The position numbers were made by a program, and so were the translations under genes. From assembly GCA_030681795.1 (NCBI GenBank), contig JAUXRG010000090.1, positions 124,001-188,000 of the forward strand: 64,000 nucleotides of DNA, written 5' to 3'. The notes under the pieces were generated by a model. It searched no databases. It worked only from the letters and a program-made list of their open reading frames with translations, and had not been told where the DNA came from. Shown in pieces: positions 17,262-25,857 of the stretch; position 1 is the stretch's first letter, and the number at the start of each line of letters is the position of its first letter. Source of the DNA: Rubrivivax sp. (GTDB lineage Bacteria > Pseudomonadota > Gammaproteobacteria > Burkholderiales > Burkholderiaceae_C).

Positions 17262-19313
17262 TCAGGCAGATACCGTGGGTGGAGCCACCGCTGCGGCGTT
17301 CTCGCGCTTGCGCGCCAGCGCCTCGTCGTCGCACTTGGGGCAGAAGGCGTGCTCGCCGGCCAGGTAGCCGTGCGTCGGGCAGATGGAGAAAGTCGGCGTG
17401 ATGGTGATGTAGGGCAGCCGGAAACGGCTCAGCGCACGGCGCACCAGTTCGCGGCAGGCCGCCGCCGAGGAGACGCGCTCGCCCAGGTAGAGGTGCAGCA
17501 CGGTGCCGCCGGTGTACTTGCGCTGCAGCGCTTCCTGGCGCTCGAGCGCCTCGAAGGCGTCGGTGGTGAAGCCCACCGGCAGCTGCGACGAGTTGGTGTA
17601 GTAGGGCTGCGCCTCGGTGCCGGCCTGCAGGATGCCGGGCAGGCGCTTGCGGTCTTCCTTGGCGAAGCGGTAGGTCGTGCCTTCGGCCGGCGTGGCCTCC
17701 AGGTTGTAGAGGTTGCCGGTTTCCTCCTGCATCACCGTGATGCGCTCGCGGATGTGGTCCAGGAAGCGCAGCGCCAGGGCCTCGCCTTCGGGCGTGGTGA
17801 TGTCGTGGCGGTCGGCGCTGAAGTTGCGGATCATCTCGTTGATGCCGTTCACCCCCACCGTGGCGAAATGGTTGCGCAGCGTGCCCAGGAAACGCTTGGT
17901 GTAGGGGAACAGACCACTGTCGATGTGGCCCTGGATGACCTTGCGCTTGATCTCCAGGCTGGTGCGCGCCAGGTGCAGCAGCTCGTCGGTGCGTGCCAGC
18001 AGGCCGGCCTCGTCCCCCGCGTGCAAATAGCCCAGGCGGGCGCAGTTCAACGTGACGACGCCCAGCGAGCCGGTCTGCTCGGCCGAGCCGAAGAGGCCGT
18101 TGCCGCGCTTGAGCAGCTCGCGCAGGTCGAGCTGCAGGCGGCAGCACATCGAGCGCACCATCTTCGGCTCGAGGTCAGAGTTGAGGAAGTTCTGGAAGTA
18201 CGGCAGGCCGTACTTGGCGGTCATCTCGAACAGGCGTTCGGTGTTCGGGTGCTCCCAGTCGAAATCACGCGTGATGTTGTAGGTCGGGATGGGGAAGGTG
18301 AAGACGCGCCCCATGGCGTCGCCTTCCATCATCACGTCGATATAGGTCTGGTTGATCAGATCCATCTCGGGCTGGAGGTCGCCGTAGGTGAACGGCATCT
18401 CCTTGCCCGCAATCACCGGCACCTGCTCGCGCAGGTCTTCGGGGCAGGTCCAGTCGAAGGTGAGGTTGGTGAACGGCGTCTGCGTGCCCCAGCGCGAGGG
18501 CACGTTGAGGTTGTGGATCAGCTCCTGCATGCACTGGCGTACCTGGGTGTAGTCCAGCCCATCCTTGCGGATGTAGGGCGCGAGATAGGTGTCGAAGGAG
18601 CTGAAGGCCTGCGCGCCGGCCCATTCGTTTTGCAGCGTGCCCAGGAAGTTGACGATCTGGCCGATGACGCTGGAGAGGTGCTTGGGCGCGCTGGAGTCGA
18701 CCTTGCCCGGCACGCCGTTGAGGCCCTCGTGCAGCAGCGTGCGCAGCGACCAGCCGGCGCAGTAGCCGCTGAGCATGTCCAGGTCGTGGATGTGGAAGTC
18801 GGCCTCGCGGTGCGCCACGCCCACCTCGGGCGGGTAGACATGGTTGAGCCAGTAGTTGGCGATGACCTTGCCCGAGACGTTGAGGATCAGCCCGCCCAGC
18901 GAATAGCCCTGGTTGGCGTTGGCGTTGACACGCCAGTCCTGCCGCGCCAGGTATTCGTTGACCGAGCGCTCCACGTCCACGGCCACGTTGCGGTCCTGGC
19001 GCAGCGTGCGGTGCTGTTCGCGGTAGACGATGTAGGCGCGCACGGTGGCGAAGTGACCGGCCTCGTGCAACACGCGTTCGACATCGTCCTGGATCTGCTC
19101 TATGCCGGTGACGCGGCGACGCAGCCGGGCCACGACCTGGCGCGTCAGGTCCGCGGCGCGCTCGGCGTCGAACTCGCCCGTGGCGGCACCGGCGCGCGCC
19201 ATGGCGTCGCAAATCTTGCTCTCGTCGAAGGCCACCGTGCGGCCGTCTCGCTTGATGACGGCCAAAGGCTGTGAATGGGCCGCGGCGGGCGCGTCGGGCT
19301 GGGTGGGCTGCAT
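17262..19313 (-). CDS. nrdD: anaerobic ribonucleoside-triphosphate reductase, large chain without glycyl-radical domain
   Basis: A 683-residue class III RNR catalytic chain, making dNTPs without oxygen. Residues 15-105 form an ATP-cone (AVIKRDGRTVAFDESKI); the ten-stranded barrel follows (VNANANQGYSLGGL, ADFHIHDLDMLSGYCAGWSL, MPFTYGDLQPEMDLINQTY, GVNGINEMIRNF). A zinc site near the end reads CPTHG...CPKCD (three Cys and one His). The protein ends about 20 residues later with no RVxGY glycyl-radical motif; that motif is in the next gene. ATG 19313 is chosen; an in-frame GTG at 19325 would add four residues, and neither has a strong ribosome site. Two NrdR boxes lie just upstream. Confidence 0.95.
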   Translation of the reverse strand: MQPTQPDAPAAAHSQPLAVIKRDGRTVAFDESKICDAMARAGAATGEFDAERAADLTRQVVARLRRRVTGIEQIQDDVERVLHEAGHFATVRAYIVYREQHRTLRQDRNVAVDVERSVNEYLARQDWRVNANANQGYSLGGLILNVSGKVIANYWLNHVYPPEVGVAHREADFHIHDLDMLSGYCAGWSLRTLLHEGLNGVPGKVDSSAPKHLSSVIGQIVNFLGTLQNEWAGAQAFSSFDTYLAPYIRKDGLDYTQVRQCMQELIHNLNVPSRWGTQTPFTNLTFDWTCPEDLREQVPVIAGKEMPFTYGDLQPEMDLINQTYIDVMMEGDAMGRVFTFPIPTYNITRDFDWEHPNTERLFEMTAKYGLPYFQNFLNSDLEPKMVRSMCCRLQLDLRELLKRGNGLFGSAEQTGSLGVVTLNCARLGYLHAGDEAGLLARTDELLHLARTSLEIKRKVIQGHIDSGLFPYTKRFLGTLRNHFATVGVNGINEMIRNFSADRHDITTPEGEALALRFLDHIRERITVMQEETGNLYNLEATPAEGTTYRFAKEDRKRLPGILQAGTEAQPYYTNSSQLPVGFTTDAFEALERQEALQRKYTGGTVLHLYLGERVSSAAACRELVRRALSRFRLPYITITPTFSICPTHGYLAGEHAFCPKCDDEALARKRENAAAVAPPTVSA

Positions 19314-19321
19314 TGTTGTGG

Positions 19322-19337
19322 ACACTAGATATGAGGT
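19322..19337. promoter_or_regulatory. NrdR box, proximal to nrdD
   Basis: ACACTAGATATGAGGT agrees with the palindromic NrdR consensus ACACTATATATAGTGT at 12 of 16 positions. It begins 9 bases upstream of the nrdD ATG. Its partner lies exactly 31 bases further upstream, the known spacing of paired NrdR boxes (three helical turns). Confidence 0.65.
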
Positions 19338-19352
19338 CGAGACGGCGTTTGT

Positions 19353-19368
19353 ACACTATGGGTAGCGT
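19353..19368. promoter_or_regulatory. NrdR box, distal
   Basis: ACACTATGGGTAGCGT matches the NrdR consensus at 12 of 16 positions. With the proximal box at 31-bp start-to-start spacing it forms the tandem pair through which the ATP/dATP-sensing repressor NrdR controls ribonucleotide reductase genes. It would overlap the -10 region of an nrdD promoter. The nrdR gene itself is not in this window. Confidence 0.65.
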
Positions 19369-19392
19369 GTGCGTCCAGTTCGGCGTATTGAC

Positions 19393-19406
19393 TTGACGTG
19401 GCGCAA
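19393..19406. promoter_or_regulatory. degenerate FNR/Anr-like site between nrdD and MFS gene
   Basis: TTGAC-GTGG-CGCAA keeps 7 of 10 positions of TTGAT-N4-ATCAA. It lies about 80 bases upstream of nrdD in a promoter that should respond to oxygen loss. The match is weak and the -10 spacing is not ideal, so treat it as a candidate only. Confidence 0.35.
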
Positions 19407-19430
19407 TGATCCCCCACAGGGATAGTCCCA

Positions 19431-20648
19431 ATGGCCACAATCCGGCATGCGAGAGACCCCGAGAACATGCTGAAGAGCCTTCCGCCCGGAGTCTGGGTGC
19501 TGGGCTTCGTGAGCCTGCTGATGGACATCTCCTCGGAGATGATCCACAGCCTGTTGCCGATGTTCCTGGTCGGCACGCTGGGTGCCAGCATGCTCACCGT
19601 CGGCCTCATCGAAGGCGTTGCCGAAGCCACGGCGCTGATCACCAAGGTCTTCTCGGGCGTGCTCAGCGACTACCTCGGCCGGCGCAAGGGCCTGGCGCTG
19701 CTGGGCTATGCGCTGGGCGCGTTCACCAAGCCGGTGTTCGCCCTGGCCACCGGGCTGGGTGCGGTGGTGGCGGCGCGCTTCGTCGACCGCATCGGCAAGG
19801 GCATACGCGGCGCCCCGCGCGACGCGCTGGTGGCCGACCTCACGCCCCCCGCCTTGCGCGGCGCGGCCTTCGGCTTGCGCCAGTCGCTGGACACCGTGGG
19901 CGCCTTCGCCGGGCCGCTGCTGGCCACCGGCCTGATGTTGTTGTGGGCCAACGACTTCCGCGCCGTATTCTGGGTCGCCGTCGTGCCCGGCGCGCTGGCG
20001 GTGGCGCTGCTGGGCTTCGGGCTGCGCGAGCCGCCGCCCACCGCGGGCGCGGTGCGCCGCAACCCGCTGCGCCGCGAAGCCTTGCGGCGGCTGGGCCCGG
20101 GCTACCGCTGGGTGGTGGGCCTGGGCGCGATCTTCACGCTGGCCCGTTTCAGCGAGGCCTTCCTGGTGCTGCGCGCGCAGCAGGTGGGTGTGCCCATGGC
20201 ACTGGTGCCGCTGGTGATGGTGGCGATGAACCTGGTCTACGCCGCTTCGGCCTACCCCTTCGGCAAGCTCTCGGACACGATGAGCCACCGCAAGCTGCTG
20301 GCTCTGGGGCTGGTCGTCCTCATCGTCTCGGACCTGGTGCTGGCCGCAGCGGGCGGCTGGCCCCTGCTGCTCCTGGGCGTGGCGCTGTGGGGCGTGCACA
20401 TGGGCATGACGCAAGGCCTGCTCGCGGCCATGGTGGCCGGTACCGCACCGGCGGAGCTGCGCGGCACGGCCTACGGCCTGTTCAACCTGGTCAGCGGCGT
20501 GGCGATGCTCGTCTCCAGCGCCGTGGCCGGGCTGCTGTGGGACAGCTTCGGCTCGCAGGCCACCTTCCTGACCGGTGCGGCTTTCTGCGCCCTCACGCTG
20601 GGCGTGTTGGCGTGGCGCCGCGCCGGCGGCGCCCCCGCAGCGCGCTGA
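19431..20648 (+). CDS. MFS transporter
   Basis: A 405-residue major-facilitator protein with about 12 membrane helices. The loop after helix 4 reads RFVDRIGKGIRGAPRDALVADL, typical of a small MFS subgroup often seen beside nrdD in betaproteobacteria. Start MATIRHARDPEN at 19431 has AGGGA 9 bases upstream; a second candidate is the ATG at 19467 (MLKSLPPGVWVLGF), which fits the first helix better. Divergent from nrdD and sharing its control region. Substrate unknown. Confidence 0.88.
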   Translation: MATIRHARDPENMLKSLPPGVWVLGFVSLLMDISSEMIHSLLPMFLVGTLGASMLTVGLIEGVAEATALITKVFSGVLSDYLGRRKGLALLGYALGAFTKPVFALATGLGAVVAARFVDRIGKGIRGAPRDALVADLTPPALRGAAFGLRQSLDTVGAFAGPLLATGLMLLWANDFRAVFWVAVVPGALAVALLGFGLREPPPTAGAVRRNPLRREALRRLGPGYRWVVGLGAIFTLARFSEAFLVLRAQQVGVPMALVPLVMVAMNLVYAASAYPFGKLSDTMSHRKLLALGLVVLIVSDLVLAAAGGWPLLLLGVALWGVHMGMTQGLLAAMVAGTAPAELRGTAYGLFNLVSGVAMLVSSAVAGLLWDSFGSQATFLTGAAFCALTLGVLAWRRAGGAPAAR

Positions 20649-20703
20649 GAGCACCCCACGGCCCGCGAGGCGGCTTCGCGACGAGGCGCCTTGCGGCTTG
20701 GTG

Positions 20704-21147
20704 CTACTTGCCGGGGATCGGAACCACCGACAGGATGTAGCCTGTCGAGAAAACGACGCCGTTGGCACGCATTTCGACCTTGTGGTCCCCCACCCAATAC
20801 CACTCGCGGCATTGCTCGGCCAGGGGCCGGTCGGGATAGGGAAATGTGTAGCAAAGCGTGTCCCCCACCACGCGCGACGAGCCTTTGAGTGTGTCCGACC
20901 ATCCATCGGGGCAACTCAGGAACTGCGTCCGTGCGTTGGCCGCCCCGGTGGTCATGAAGAAACACCCGTTCGTGTGACTCAAGCTCGCACTAGTAAAGTT
21001 GTGATCCAGCCAGAGCTGCAAATGCGGCCCGGAAACGCGCACTGCGGATGAAGTCGTCGTCTGCGCATTGGCGCACCCCCCAATGAAGACCAGCGCTCCC
21101 GCCAGGACCGCAATCCCCACCGTCCGCTGCAACTTGCTCCGTCCCAT
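20704..21147 (-). CDS. small outer-membrane-type lipoprotein, unknown function
   Basis: A 147-residue protein with a signal peptide ending in the lipobox VFIGGC (Cys about residue 25), then a Thr/Ser linker and a C-terminal domain with four more cysteines (NGCFFMTTG, FLSCPDGW, DTLCYTFP, EQCREWYW), suggesting two disulfides in the periplasm. A strong ribosome site AGGAGGTC lies just before the ATG at 21147. I do not recognise the family. Confidence 0.7.
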   Translation of the reverse strand: MGRSKLQRTVGIAVLAGALVFIGGCANAQTTTSSAVRVSGPHLQLWLDHNFTSASLSHTNGCFFMTTGAANARTQFLSCPDGWSDTLKGSSRVVGDTLCYTFPYPDRPLAEQCREWYWVGDHKVEMRANGVVFSTGYILSVVPIPGK

Positions 21148-21222
21148 GATGACCTCCTGCGCTGGTTTACGTAGCCGCAAGAGGCTACATCCAGCACAGC
21201 ACAGGGGATTGAGCGTGCTCAA

Positions 21223-21567
21223 TTAGTCCCGATGCAGGCCTGCCTGCTTGAGAAACGCCAGCACGCGCTCGCGGTGGTCGCCCTGGATCTCGATCACGCC
21301 ATCCTTCACCGTGCCACCGGAGCCGCAGGCCGCCTTCAGCCGCTTGGCCAGCGCCGTGAGCGTGGCGTCGTCGCCGGCCAGGCCGCGCACCAGGGTGACC
21401 GTCTTGCCGCCGCGGCCCTTGGTTTCGCGGCTCACGCGCACCACCCCGTCGCCGGCGGGCCGGGCGGGGGCGCCGCAAGTGCAGGCGGCCACCGGCGCGC
21501 GGCAGGCCGGGCACATGCGGCCCGCCTCGGTCGAGTACACCAGCCCGCCCTGCCCGGTCTTGCGCAT
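21223..21567 (-). CDS. SUI1/YciH family translation-initiation-factor-like protein
   Basis: A 114-residue protein. The C-terminal half is the SUI1 domain (GGKTVTLVRGL, GSGGTVKDGVIEIQGDHRERVLAFLKQAG). The N-terminus has MCPACRAPVAACTC, a short cysteine cluster typical of bacterial YciH relatives. Related to eukaryotic eIF1; in bacteria its role in start-site fidelity is modest and not essential. The ATG at 21567 (MRKTGQGGLVYST) is chosen on family grounds; the frame is open further upstream but without similarity. Confidence 0.88.
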   Translation of the reverse strand: MRKTGQGGLVYSTEAGRMCPACRAPVAACTCGAPARPAGDGVVRVSRETKGRGGKTVTLVRGLAGDDATLTALAKRLKAACGSGGTVKDGVIEIQGDHRERVLAFLKQAGLHRD

Positions 21568-21666
21568 GACACGTAGCCTACCGCCGAACAAGGGGCCCCA
21601 CGGCACCCCGGGGGGCGTTCGCAGCGGCATGAAAGGCCGGATGCCCGGTGACAAACCCAGCATTCC

Positions 21667-21707
21667 TTGATCTGGACGAAACATCCACGGCAGGCGCAGC
21701 CCTAAAT
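21667..21707 (+). promoter_or_regulatory. FNR/Anr-type promoter of the usp-ipdC pair
   Basis: TTGAT-CTGG-ACGAA (21667-21680) matches TTGAT-N4-ATCAA at 8 of 10 positions. A -10-like TAAATT lies at 21702-21707, placing the site centre about 41 bases before the predicted transcription start near 21714, the class II FNR geometry. A GGGAC/GTCCC hairpin (21718-21733) follows in the leader, and AAGGAGG lies before the usp ATG. Confidence 0.55.
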
Positions 21708-21759
21708 TCGCTCACCCTGGGACCCGCTCGTCCCGGCGAATATCAAGGAGGCTCCGGCC

Positions 21760-22203
21760 ATGTACCGACGCATTCTGGTTCCAGTCGATGGCAGCGACCT
21801 GTCGGAACGGGCCATCCAGGCCAGCGTGGAGCTGGCGCGCCAGCTCGGTGCCGCGATCACCGGGTTCGTGGCCGAGCCGCTGCCGCCAACCCCGCTGGGG
21901 GCGCAGCAGGGGGGCTGGACCGACGAAGACCTGAAGGAGCATGACGCCATGACCACGGCGCACGCCAAGGAGGTGCTGTCGCACTTCGAGGAGTGCGCGC
22001 GCGCCGCCGGCGTGCCCTTCGAGGGCTATTACGACCAGGTGCCGCGCGTGGACCGCGCCATCATCGAAGCCGCCGAATCGCGCGGCTGCGACCTGATCCT
22101 CATGGTCACCCACGGGCGAGGCGCCTTCGGGGAATTTCTCTTCGGCTCACAGACCAAGGCCGTGCTGGCCGGCAGCAGGTTGCCGCTGCTGGTGCTGCAC
22201 TGA
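21760..22203 (+). CDS. universal stress protein UspA family
   Basis: A 147-residue single Usp domain. Starts MYRRILVPVDGSDLSERAIQ and carries the ATP-binding signature THGRGAFGEFLFGSQTKAVL, so it is probably of the nucleotide-binding type. Its stop overlaps the start of the decarboxylase (TGATG), so the two are translationally coupled. The upstream FNR-type site suggests induction when oxygen is low. Confidence 0.95.
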   Translation: MYRRILVPVDGSDLSERAIQASVELARQLGAAITGFVAEPLPPTPLGAQQGGWTDEDLKEHDAMTTAHAKEVLSHFEECARAAGVPFEGYYDQVPRVDRAIIEAAESRGCDLILMVTHGRGAFGEFLFGSQTKAVLAGSRLPLLVLH

Positions 22204-23831
22204 TGAACCTCACCACGCGCCTGCTGCAGGCGCTCAAGGCGCGTGGCGCCACCGAGATCTTCGGCATCCCCGGCGACTTCGCGCTGCCGCTGTTCCGCGA
22301 GATCGAGCGTTCGGCGCTGCTGCCCCTGGTCACGCTGTCGCACGAACCCGGCGTGGGCTTCGCCGCCGATGCCGCGGCGCGCGCCCGTGGCGGCCTGGGG
22401 GTGGCTGCCGTCACCTACGGCGCGGGGGCGTTCAATCTCGTGAATACGGTGGCCGGCGCCTACGCCGAGCGCGTGCCCCTGGTGGTGCTCTCGGGCGCGC
22501 CGGCGGCGCACGAGGCGGCGAGCGGGCTGTTGCTGCACCACCAGGTGAAAACGCTGGACTCGCAGTGGCGGCTCTACGAGGAACTCACGGTCGACCGCGC
22601 CCGGCTGGACGACGCCGACCGCGCCCCCGAGCGCATCGCCCGCGTGCTCGACGCGGCGCTGGCGCGCTCACGGCCGGTCTACCTGGAAATCCCGCGCGAC
22701 ATGCCCGGCCGGCCCTGCGCCGCCGTGCCGCAGACGCCGCCCTTCGTGCCCGATGCCCAGCGTCTGGCGGCCTGTGCCGACGAACTGCTCTCGCGGCTTC
22801 GCGCCGCCCAGCGGCCGGTGCTGATGGTGGGCGTGGAAATACGCCGCTATGGCCTGGAGGCCCGCGTCGCCGAACTGGCGCGGCGCCTGGGCATTCCGGT
22901 GGTCACGAGCTTCATGGGCCGCGGCTTGCTCGCGCATGCCGACGCCCCCTTGGTGGGCACCTACCTGGGCCTGGCCGGCGACCCGGTGGTGAGCGAGCTG
23001 GTGGAACGCGCCGACGGCCTGCTGCTGCTGGGCGTGATCGTCTCGGATACGAACTTCGGTGTCTCCGCCCGGCGCATCGACCTGCGCGGAGCGATCCAGG
23101 TCTACGACGACAACGTGGTCATGGGCCACCATGTCTATCACGAACTGCCCATCGCATCGCTGGTGGAAGCCTTGCTCGAACGCGTGCCCGCGCTGGCGCC
23201 CTCCACGGCCGCATACACACCGGCCCCAGCCAGCGTGGCGCCACCGCCAGCCGACGACGAACCGGTCACGCCGGGCGATATTTCCGCCGCCGTCAACGCA
23301 CTGCTGCACGAGCACGGCCCCATGCCGTTGGCCAGCGACATGGGCGACTGCCTGTTCACCGCCATGGACATCGGGCATGCCGAACTCGTGGCCCCCGGCT
23401 ACTACGCCACCATGGGCTACGGCGTGCCTGCCGGCCTGGGTGTCCAGGTGGCCACCGGGCAGCGGCCGATCATCCTGGTGGGCGACGGCGCCTTCCAGAT
23501 GACGGGTTGGGAGCTCGGCAATGCCCGCCGCTGCGGCTGCGACCCCATCGTGCTGGTCTTCAACAACGCCAGCTGGGAAATGCTGCGCACCTTCGAGCCC
23601 GGCGCGCATTTCAACGATCTGGACCGCTGGGACTTCGCCGCCATGGCCGCCGGCATGGGCGGCGACGGCCACGCCGTGAATACGCGGGCCGAACTGGTGG
23701 CCGCGCTGGCGCTCGCCCACGCCACCCGCGGGCGCTTCCAGTTGCTGGACATACGCCTCACTCCGGGCGTGCTGTCGCCCACGCTGGCGCGCTTCGTCAA
23801 GGCGGTGAAGCGGCTCTCGATGCCCGAGTGA
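22203..23831 (+). CDS. ipdC: indole-3-pyruvate / phenylpyruvate decarboxylase (ThDP-dependent)
   Basis: A 542-residue ThDP enzyme closely resembling the Azospirillum brasilense phenylpyruvate/indolepyruvate decarboxylase along its length. Shared blocks: EIFGIPGDFALPLF, SHEPGVGFAADAAARA (cofactor-activating Glu), VAAVTYGAGAFNLVN, GLLLHHQVKTLDSQ, VTSFMGRGLLA, ASDMGDCLFTAMD, and the ThDP motif GDGAFQMTGWELGNARRCG...NNASWEM. It decarboxylates aryl-pyruvates to aldehydes, a step toward indole-3-acetic or phenylacetic acid. The partner aldehyde dehydrogenase is not adjacent. Product specificity between indole and phenyl substrates cannot be read here. Confidence 0.88.
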   Translation: MNLTTRLLQALKARGATEIFGIPGDFALPLFREIERSALLPLVTLSHEPGVGFAADAAARARGGLGVAAVTYGAGAFNLVNTVAGAYAERVPLVVLSGAPAAHEAASGLLLHHQVKTLDSQWRLYEELTVDRARLDDADRAPERIARVLDAALARSRPVYLEIPRDMPGRPCAAVPQTPPFVPDAQRLAACADELLSRLRAAQRPVLMVGVEIRRYGLEARVAELARRLGIPVVTSFMGRGLLAHADAPLVGTYLGLAGDPVVSELVERADGLLLLGVIVSDTNFGVSARRIDLRGAIQVYDDNVVMGHHVYHELPIASLVEALLERVPALAPSTAAYTPAPASVAPPPADDEPVTPGDISAAVNALLHEHGPMPLASDMGDCLFTAMDIGHAELVAPGYYATMGYGVPAGLGVQVATGQRPIILVGDGAFQMTGWELGNARRCGCDPIVLVFNNASWEMLRTFEPGAHFNDLDRWDFAAMAAGMGGDGHAVNTRAELVAALALAHATRGRFQLLDIRLTPGVLSPTLARFVKAVKRLSMPE

Positions 23832-23909
23832 AATTGTCCGCGGGCCGCCGCCGCGGCACGGGTTCGGCCTCGGCGGCCCGGCGCCCGCCTCGGCGGCCTA
23901 CGACTACAG

Positions 23910-24734
23910 CTACAGCGCCACCGCCGTCTTGCGGTTGCTGGCGTTGCTCTCCAGCTGCGGCACCTGGCTGAACTTGCCCTTCATGGCCGCGCGCATCTGG
24001 GTCACGACGGCCTTGCGCGAGAGCTTGTTCTGCGTGGCCGTCATCGCCTTCACGAAGTAGTAGGTGAAGGCGCCGCTGTAGCGGCCGTCGAAGTAGGCGT
24101 CGGCGCTGGTCTGGTTGGCCTTGCAGCCGCTCCACAGGATCTGGTGCGTGGCCGGTGCCTCGGTCGCGCGCGCCAGGGCGAAACCGGTGACGGACTTCTG
24201 CTTCACCGGGCCCTGGCCACTGGGAGGCGCCACATAGCGCGGGCGCGGAGCGTGCAGGCTGAACTCGGCGCCGCGCAACCCGGTGCCGCTGTGGCAGGTG
24301 TCGAGGTAGACCTCGAGCAGCACCGATTCGGGCAGTTGCTGGAACAGGTCGTGGAACTCGTCGTCGGTGATGATGTGGGCGGGGTCCCAGTCGCCGGCCT
24401 TCTCGGCGATGTCGTGGGGCACGAAGGCCTCGTCCTTGCCGTCGGGTTCGTCGCCGCTGCGGTCGGTCGTCTGCGTGCCGTGCGACGACCAGCTGAAGAG
24501 GATGTAACTCAGCTTGCCCGCCTTGGCGTCGGCCACCGCGACCTTGAGCTGGGCCATGATGGCCGCCTTGGTGGCCTGGGCGTCAACCAGCACCGTGACC
24601 TCCGACGCCTTGAAGCCGAGCAGGTTCTTGCACAGCGCGGCCATGTCGCGGGCGTCGTTGACGCAACCGTTCAAGGCGAATTGCGGGTACAGGGCGAATT
24701 TGTTGATGCCCACGCAGATTGCTCTCTTGGCCAT
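23910..24734 (-). CDS. metacaspase/orthocaspase (peptidase C14 family)
   Basis: A 274-residue caspase-fold protease without extra domains or signal peptide. MAKRAICVGINKFALYP starts the p20 core; the catalytic dyad is His85 (SWSSHGTQ) and Cys147 (VYLDTCHSG). The p10-like part contains WSGCKANQTSADAYFDGRYSGAFTYY, with the acidic S1 pocket region. Bacterial members usually cleave after Arg/Lys, not Asp. The ATG at 24734 has GAGGACC upstream. It stands alone between two oppositely oriented loci; possible roles in stress, cell death or defence are inference. Confidence 0.88.
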   Translation of the reverse strand: MAKRAICVGINKFALYPQFALNGCVNDARDMAALCKNLLGFKASEVTVLVDAQATKAAIMAQLKVAVADAKAGKLSYILFSWSSHGTQTTDRSGDEPDGKDEAFVPHDIAEKAGDWDPAHIITDDEFHDLFQQLPESVLLEVYLDTCHSGTGLRGAEFSLHAPRPRYVAPPSGQGPVKQKSVTGFALARATEAPATHQILWSGCKANQTSADAYFDGRYSGAFTYYFVKAMTATQNKLSRKAVVTQMRAAMKGKFSQVPQLESNASNRKTAVAL

Positions 24735-24915
24735 GGTCGGGTCCTCTTGCGGGTGGATGGGGCTCACAGGGTATCGGCCGCGCTGGTGCCGGCGCAATCC
24801 CTAGCCCGGCCAAGGCGGCAGCGGCCCGGGCGGTGCGAAGACACGGGTGGCGGGCTTCAGAACTGCGCTGCGCGACCGAAATCCATCGAGATCCCGTCCC
24901 GCCCGGAGACCTTTC

Positions 24916-25800
24916 ATGACCCCCGCCCGCCAGCCAGGCTGCCTTCTCGTCCGCCAACCCGCACGCGCTGGCAACGATCCTCGAAGCCAGCGAAACCAAG
25001 CGACCACGCGCTGCAGGCCATGGCGCTGGCCGGCGCGCTTATGGCCGCCCATGGCGGCAGCACGGCGGAGTTGCGCCTGGCGATGCTGGGCGGCCTGCTG
25101 CACGACCTGGGCGAGATGTACATCGACCCGCGCTTCGGCGAGGGCGGTGCCGATCGCACGCTGGACTTCCAGAGCTACCAGCAACTGGTGGTGCACCCCC
25201 ACCTGGGCCAGTTGCTGATCGCACAGTTGACGAACTACCCTGCGGCGCTGGCGCGCCGTGGCCGAGCACCACGAGCGCATGGACGGCTCGGGCTACGCGC
25301 ATGGCCTGAGGCGCGAGGCCCTCTCGCCGCTGGGGCGACTGCTGGCTGTGGCCGAAGTTGCGTTGGGCGCCCTGCGCGGCGAACTAGCGCACCTGGCTCA
25401 CGTCAGCGTGGCCTTGCGCGCGCAGCCGCTGCCCAGCGCCAGCCGCCACACCGAGGAGGTGCAGCTGCGCCTGGCCCGGCTCGACGCCGCGCTGGAAACC
25501 TCGTACGACAGCGCTGGCGCGCTGGCCGCCGACGCCGAATCCCCCGCGCTCAAGGGCGCCCTGGCGCTGGCGCAATACCTGCTCGGACGACTGCGCACCG
25601 GCTGGTACGCCAGCGGTCTGTGGAGCAGCCATTCGGTCTCCGACCAGGACGCCGCGGAGGTCGAGTCCGTCGAGGACGAGCTGTTCTTCAGGCTGCGTTC
25701 CATCGAACGCGCGACGCGCCTGAGCGCCGGCGAACTGCAAGGCACCGACGCCCGGCGCCTGGGTCAGCTGTGCGAAGGCCTGGGGGTGGTCGGGCGCTAG
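24916..25800 (+). pseudogene. decayed HD-GYP domain (c-di-GMP phosphodiesterase-like) gene
   Basis: Homology is spread over three reading frames. About 24935-25000 encodes AAFSSANPHALATILEASETK, the usual N-terminus of a Burkholderiales HD-domain family. Near 25000 the frame shifts and jumps straight to DHALQAMALAGALMAAHGG, so the normal segment between is missing. Near 25255 it shifts again to AEHHERMDGSGYAHGL (the HD-GYP signature), which runs to the stop at 25800. The metal site LLHDLGEMYIDPRF is intact in the middle frame. Two or more frameshifts plus an internal deletion argue against a working product, though assembly errors could explain the single-base shift at 25255. Confidence 0.8.
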
Positions 25801-25857
25801 CCCGTTCGCACGGGGCAAGTCGCCAAGAAACCAGATGGCTGAATAGCCGAGCGGCGG

